A stretch of DNA of 64,000 nucleotides from RH2-MAG17b sp050745265 (lineage in GTDB: Bacteria; Acidobacteriota; Terriglobia; UBA7540). A program made the translations under genes and the position numbers. The stretch is from NCBI GenBank assembly GCA_050745265.1, contig JBOGKE010000042.1, positions 52,242 to 116,241 on the forward strand, given 5' to 3'. Below are positions 60,142 through 64,000 of this stretch, piece by piece; the first letter of the stretch is position 1; each line of letters opens with the position of its first letter. The notes below the pieces were generated by a model. That model was not told where the DNA came from, did no database searches, and worked only from the letters and a program-made list of their open reading frames with translations.

Positions 60142-61269
60142 ATGCCTCGAGTAAGCAATTTGCGATTTGGTGAAAAACCATTTTCGATTCTCTCCGCCTG
60201 TACATGTGACAAAATGGGACAAACGCTGACCGTGGCCGAAAAAATCGCAAACAAAATTAGTCGCCTCATGACAGCAGCTCCGTCCTGCCGGGTGCGGCAC
60301 CCGTTTGCCCTGGCCTCGCCGACCCTCTCCAAGCTGCTACGCCAACGCGAAGCGGTGGAATTTGGCCTCAAGCCCGACGGCGATGATGGCAGCGCCCGAC
60401 AAGTGATCATCACCTTTCGGCCCAAACAAGGGAGGTTACCGGGTAACGCTAGCGATGCACCGTCGGATAACAGGATGCTCGTGATTCAAGATGCCCTTTG
60501 GGTTCCTCAGATCGGCACGAAAGCGAAATTGTTTCGGTTAGCCGCTCGGGAAGCACTCAAGGATGCCCGTGCGAGGCGCGAGGTGGTGCCGAACACAATG
60601 GCGCGCTACGCCGGGCTCGTTATAAATAGCGGGGAAACAGCGGAAGAGCTTGTTCTCCAAATTGCAGTCGTGCTCTCGCAGTGGGGGTTGGTAGCACTTG
60701 ACATGGATGATTTGAGCGCGCTGAAGGGATACCTCGGTCGACTCTGCAAAGGCACCCGCTTTAAGGAAGCTGAAGCTATCGACGGGGCCGCCAGTTACAT
60801 TCAAAGCAATTTCAGCCTGCCGGAAGAGGGCATCCATTTTCGCGCGTACTGCCACCAGACCGTGTGGGGGGTTTACGCCCAGCGCCTTCGGGACGCTGCC
60901 AGAGGTCGTCCCTTTGACGATGAGAGGTTGTCCGCGCGCCAAGGAGGAAACAGGAGTTATTGCTCAGGGGATATCGGCGTGCACGAACTCGCTGCCCACG
61001 CTGGGATTTCTGCAAGAACTATTTACCGCCGGATAGCAGCGGGAAACCTGCCAGCGGCTAAAAAGGGAATGTCGCTGCAGATTGAGCGCGCGGCGGCAGA
61101 CGAGTTTGTTAAAAACCATGTCATCCCAAACCTGGTGAAAAAGTGTGAGGACGCTGGATTGAGCAAGGAAGCAGTAAGGAAATGCGTTTACCGCTGGCGC
61201 AAAGCGGGAGCCTCAGAAGCTGAAATCGTCCGTAGCCTTCAGAAAAAGTGTTGCTCAGCTCTTGATTAA
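60142..61269 (+). CDS. Unrecognised protein with C-terminal helix-turn-helix
   Basis: This 375-residue protein has no domain I recognise in its first 270 residues. Residues about 280-330 (GVHELAAHAGISARTIYRRI, then AAGNLPAAKKG) form an excisionase/MerR-type helix-turn-helix with basic residues, followed by a second helical segment (LSKEAVRKCVYRWRKAGASE). The AGGG a few bases upstream supports the ATG. The region has a visibly lower GC content than its neighbours, so it is probably horizontally acquired. It could be a phage- or plasmid-type replication or regulation protein; that is a guess. Confidence 0.65.
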   Translation: MPRVSNLRFGEKPFSILSACTCDKMGQTLTVAEKIANKISRLMTAAPSCRVRHPFALASPTLSKLLRQREAVEFGLKPDGDDGSARQVIITFRPKQGRLPGNASDAPSDNRMLVIQDALWVPQIGTKAKLFRLAAREALKDARARREVVPNTMARYAGLVINSGETAEELVLQIAVVLSQWGLVALDMDDLSALKGYLGRLCKGTRFKEAEAIDGAASYIQSNFSLPEEGIHFRAYCHQTVWGVYAQRLRDAARGRPFDDERLSARQGGNRSYCSGDIGVHELAAHAGISARTIYRRIAAGNLPAAKKGMSLQIERAAADEFVKNHVIPNLVKKCEDAGLSKEAVRKCVYRWRKAGASEAEIVRSLQKKCCSALD

Positions 61270-61314
61270 TTTAGTGGTAACTAGAGAGATGACCGAGCTG
61301 CCAAAGGAGCCACG

Positions 61315-61635
61315 ATGAGTGACTCAACCAATAAACAACGTATCCTGGACCTGGTTAGAACTCGGCTGTGTTCTTCGAAAGCTCGCGTTCGAGAGAGAGT
61401 GTGGCGTCGGCTCGTACAAGAGTTGCAGGCAAAGCACCTCACGGCGGTCCCTGATGCCATCACCGAATTTCTCACTCTCGCCCCGGAAAGAATGGCTGGT
61501 CCGGGCGCCCGGGCTCTTTTGCCTGCGAACTATCACAAGCTATCCGACGCAGAAAAGCTGGAAGTGAATGCTCTGTACCAGGAGTGCTTGAGCGCAGCCA
61601 TGCGTGACTTCCCCTCTATTTTCGAAACGATGTGA
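61315..61635 (+). CDS. Small unrecognised protein, probable partner of the helix-turn-helix gene
   Basis: This 106-residue, mostly helical protein starts MSDSTNKQRILDLVRTRLCS. No domain is recognised. AAAGGAG lies seven bases upstream of the ATG, which makes it a credible gene. It begins 45 bases after the previous stop, so the two form a probable operon. Confidence 0.6.
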   Translation: MSDSTNKQRILDLVRTRLCSSKARVRERVWRRLVQELQAKHLTAVPDAITEFLTLAPERMAGPGARALLPANYHKLSDAEKLEVNALYQECLSAAMRDFPSIFETM

Positions 61636-61792
61636 TCAAGGTTCCTTCCCCGCTGGCGATTGGAGTTGCTGTCGGCGATACGCCTCTGAATCGTGCGGCT
61701 TACATCTGTCACTAAGTGCCGACAGCTATGTTTCGGCCTCTCATGATGACATCGAAATCGGATTTAAGATGCTGGCGTTCAATGCAGGCCCA

Positions 61793-63388
61793 TTACTTCT
61801 TCGGCGGAAAGCCTTGCGCACTAACAATGTGCCAACCCCATTTCTCTCCCGCCACCACGGTGAAGTCGAGATACTCCTCGTAGAGTCCATTGCTTAACGC
61901 GGATGTGTCACCGCCAAGGCTTGGGCTTGCCGTAAGTCGGTACACTCGGCTGATGCCCTCGTCGGGCACGTCCAGCCTGATCGTGATGCTCGATACCTTC
62001 CAGCTTGACCCGTTGTACAGATTCACCTCAAACATTTGCCCATTCCAACCAGTGAACTCCGCGTGACCACCCAGCTTCGCCACTTCCTCCACGGGCAGGT
62101 CTTGCTCTGTGTCGGTGGATCGCGCGGCGGATGGGGCGACTGGCCAGACGACGGGCGCTTCCGGGTTCCTCGGATCAAATCCAATAACAATGCCAACCTG
62201 TCCCGTTTCAGTGTTGCGGACCACGGTCCCTATCTCAATCTTCGACGAGTGCTCGGGAGATGTGGACAGAGCATTTGCCTGCATCAGCCGGCTGGCTTGC
62301 TGTTGAGCGGAAACCGCCTTGTCGTGTTGCCCAAGCTTGTCGAAGACAAATCCGAGAACATACCACGCTCGCCCGTAGCTGGGCTTGAGGCCAAGCGCTT
62401 TCTCTTCGGCGCCAACTGCCTCCGAGTACTTCCCAAGATTGCCGTAGAGAGCGCCAAGACAAAACCAGGCAGGCTCGTCGTTCGGATTTACGCTGACAGC
62501 TTGCTCGAACGCGCCGACTGCCTCTTGGAGTTGGCCAATCCCAATGTAGGCAAGCCCAAGGTTGCGCCATGCTGCGGAATAGTCCGGCTTCAGCCGCATC
62601 GCTTGTTTGTAGTCACGCACTGCAAGATCGCACTTGCCAACGTCCTGAGCTTTGAGTCCAAGCTCAAACCACACAAGCGCACTTAGAGCGAGACTCTCTG
62701 ATCGTGGGGCGCGCGCAGCGTTCTTAGGCTGGCGATCCACCGCAAGAGACCACTCAGCAGGCAGCGCGAAATTCAGGCTTTGGCCCCCTTTGAGGTAAAA
62801 AGTCGTGATGCCCACGAGCCGCCCTTCCGAATCGAACAGCCCCCCGCCGCTTGAGCCCGGCGAGATCGCAGCCGAGGTTTGAATTACGCGCTCTCTGTCG
62901 AAATCGCGCAGGCCGGAAATTAGGCCTTCCGAAATGGTCAACTCAAGACCTTCCGGGGACCCAATGGCGTAAACTTTCTCGCCAACGTTCAGGGTTGACG
63001 ATGGCCGAACGTGAACGGCGGGCGCCGTAAGTCCCGGGACGGAAAGCTCCGCGAGATCGTGGTCGGGATCAACCCGGACCAGCTTAGCGGGCCAAGTCCT
63101 CCCGCCGTGTTCCACCCTGAAGCGTATGCCGTCCTCGATGACGTGTCGATTAGTCACAACTCGACCGGGTGCAACCACAACGCCGCTACCGAAGGCAATG
63201 ACCGCGCCTTTCGCGTCAAGCGATTCGACCACCATAACGGAAGGTGCTACTCGCTTGAAGATTTGCTGCGGGGAAAGCACGGGAAAAGAAGAATGGGCGC
63301 GCTGTCCGGAAGATTGACCTCCCGCAGCAGCGGTGGTCGCGGCAAGACAGAGCGCGAACAGATAAACAAGCTCAGGGCGGCGAACCAC
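61793..63388 (-). CDS. Trypsin-like (S1C) serine protease with TPR repeats
   Basis: This 531-residue exported protein starts at a GTG with GGAGG five bases upstream; the signal peptide is VRRPELVYLFALCLAATTAAA. The protease domain (about 45-230) has the triad in VVTNRHVIED (His), DPDHDLAEL (Asp) and ISPGSSGGGLFD (Ser). No PDZ domain follows; instead there are about four TPR repeats (about 245-400: YKQAMRLKPDYSAAWRNLGL, AVSVNPNDEPAWFCLG and similar) and a C-terminal beta domain (about 420-531). A DegP-like envelope protease with a TPR docking surface is the likely reading. Confidence 0.88.
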   Translation of the reverse strand: MVRRPELVYLFALCLAATTAAAGGQSSGQRAHSSFPVLSPQQIFKRVAPSVMVVESLDAKGAVIAFGSGVVVAPGRVVTNRHVIEDGIRFRVEHGGRTWPAKLVRVDPDHDLAELSVPGLTAPAVHVRPSSTLNVGEKVYAIGSPEGLELTISEGLISGLRDFDRERVIQTSAAISPGSSGGGLFDSEGRLVGITTFYLKGGQSLNFALPAEWSLAVDRQPKNAARAPRSESLALSALVWFELGLKAQDVGKCDLAVRDYKQAMRLKPDYSAAWRNLGLAYIGIGQLQEAVGAFEQAVSVNPNDEPAWFCLGALYGNLGKYSEAVGAEEKALGLKPSYGRAWYVLGFVFDKLGQHDKAVSAQQQASRLMQANALSTSPEHSSKIEIGTVVRNTETGQVGIVIGFDPRNPEAPVVWPVAPSAARSTDTEQDLPVEEVAKLGGHAEFTGWNGQMFEVNLYNGSSWKVSSITIRLDVPDEGISRVYRLTASPSLGGDTSALSNGLYEEYLDFTVVAGEKWGWHIVSAQGFPPKK

Positions 63389-63521
63389 GATCCCCTCCAC
63401 CCGCACTTCAATATCGTCAGGATTGCCCTGATTATACCACCCCGCCACATTCGCCGAGAAAGCGCTCTCTTCATCTAGATGAAGGCGACCCTAGAGAGGG
63501 GAGTGCTGGAGAAGGTCAACT

Positions 63522-63542
63522 GTCAATTAGAGTACAATTGAC
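63522..63542. repeat. Short perfect inverted repeat
   Basis: GTCAATT-AGAGTAC-AATTGAC forms 7-bp arms. It lies between the protease promoter side and the transposase fragment and could be an operator or the end of an insertion sequence. Confidence 0.35.
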
Positions 63543-63599
63543 CGTGGCTAGCCGCCTCGGGTCGGATGAGGTTCCTCCCGTGCTCACAGGCGTGTCCCA

Positions 63600-63920
63600 T
63601 TAGAAGTCGAACAGGCTCAGTTGGATACAAGGATCGGCGCCCAACGGACCGTCGATGAAATTGGAAAACCCCTGTAAAATCGGGTTTTTTTCGAAAATCG
63701 TGATGCTGAGAATTTGGAGAATTTTGTAGAGGCTCAGGTCGAGCCCGAGCCGTTTCTTGATAATGGCTACCAGGACGTAAACCGAGAGTGCGATCCAGAC
63801 CTGAGTTTTCACCGCGTTCTCGGAGGTCCCGTAGAAATTTTTGATGCGCAGGTGCTGCTTGATCCAGCGAAACAGAGGGTGTCCCGGAAATCGTTGGAGG
63901 TGAGCGGCGGTTCGGTTCAT
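63600..63920 (-). pseudogene. C-terminal fragment of an IS4-family transposase
   Basis: The frame encodes LFRWIKQHLRIKNFYGTSEN, then AVKTQVWIALSVYVLVAIIK and a C-terminal LSLFDF, typical of the last quarter of IS4 (ISPepr1-type) DDE transposases. The DDE core is absent: upstream of RWIKQ the frame is unrelated (LQRFPGHP), so the 5' part has been replaced. The remnant cannot transpose. An upstream frame at the window end (GYRDLWMLEAALGRKT) may belong to another gene. Confidence 0.85.
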
Positions 63921-64000
63921 CTTACGCCACCTTTCCTTGAGACGGATGAGTCTTTCGTCCCAAGGCTGCTTCCAGCATCCACAGATCCCGGTACCCCATG

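Overview
The window is about 64 kb of GC-rich bacterial chromosome carrying mostly housekeeping genes with small accessory islands. No gene here fixes the taxonomy. The mix fits Acidobacteriota (Solibacter/Bryobacter-like) best: an ECF sigma gene next to a Ser/Thr-kinase-TPR gene, futalosine-pathway MqnD, a PilMNOPQ operon, a UxaE pectin-sugar cluster, an ATP synthase operon with two b-type subunits, and many dispersed GTAG-type palindromes. That placement is an inference.

Layout. 1-13.5 kb: a truncated Nramp transporter, an APH-fold kinase, a zinc ribbon protein, malic enzyme-phosphotransacetylase (maeB), RNase R, mqnD, arginase, D-Ala-D-Ala ligase, RNase P RNA (reverse strand), an RlpA-like protein and a sigma-region-2-only protein. 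13.8-21.6 kb, all on the minus strand: a DUF218 protein, a patch of dead mobile-element fragments, a methyltransferase, a di-heme cytochrome c and the kinase/sigma pair. 21.8-31.6 kb: acetyl-CoA synthetase, tRNA-Glu, a cold-shock protein, a pectin/galacturonate cluster (GH28, UxaE, SDR), a phosphoesterase-ligase and remnants of an MNT/HepT toxin-antitoxin pair.

31.6-43.1 kb: glutamine synthetase, then atpF-atpF'-atpH-atpA-atpG-atpD-atpC (no a or c subunit genes), a glutaredoxin, a polyprenyl sugar-phosphotransferase, a metallophosphoesterase and a class IV aminotransferase. 43.2-49 kb: pilQ, pilP, pilO, pilN, pilM and a small helix-turn-helix gene, read as one minus-strand operon. 49.4-53.6 kb: a YkgJ-type cysteine-cluster protein and two leucine/isoprenoid catabolism genes (acyl-CoA carboxylase beta subunit and HMG-CoA lyase) separated by a four-helix-bundle gene in inverted repeats. 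53.9-64 kb is the most accessory part: a legumain/caspase-like peptidase fused to a seven-bladed FG-GAP propeller, preceded by a small gene related to its N-terminal domain; a MazEF-like pair; a PQQ dehydrogenase; a possible MITE; two unrecognised genes; a trypsin-like protease with TPRs; and a truncated IS4 transposase.

The strongest leads are (1) the C13-like peptidase-propeller gene with its small N-domain homologue, (2) RNase P RNA whose P12 arm carries a REP-type palindrome, and (3) a set of GTAG-headed palindromes throughout the intergenic spaces beside a dead RAYT transposase fragment.
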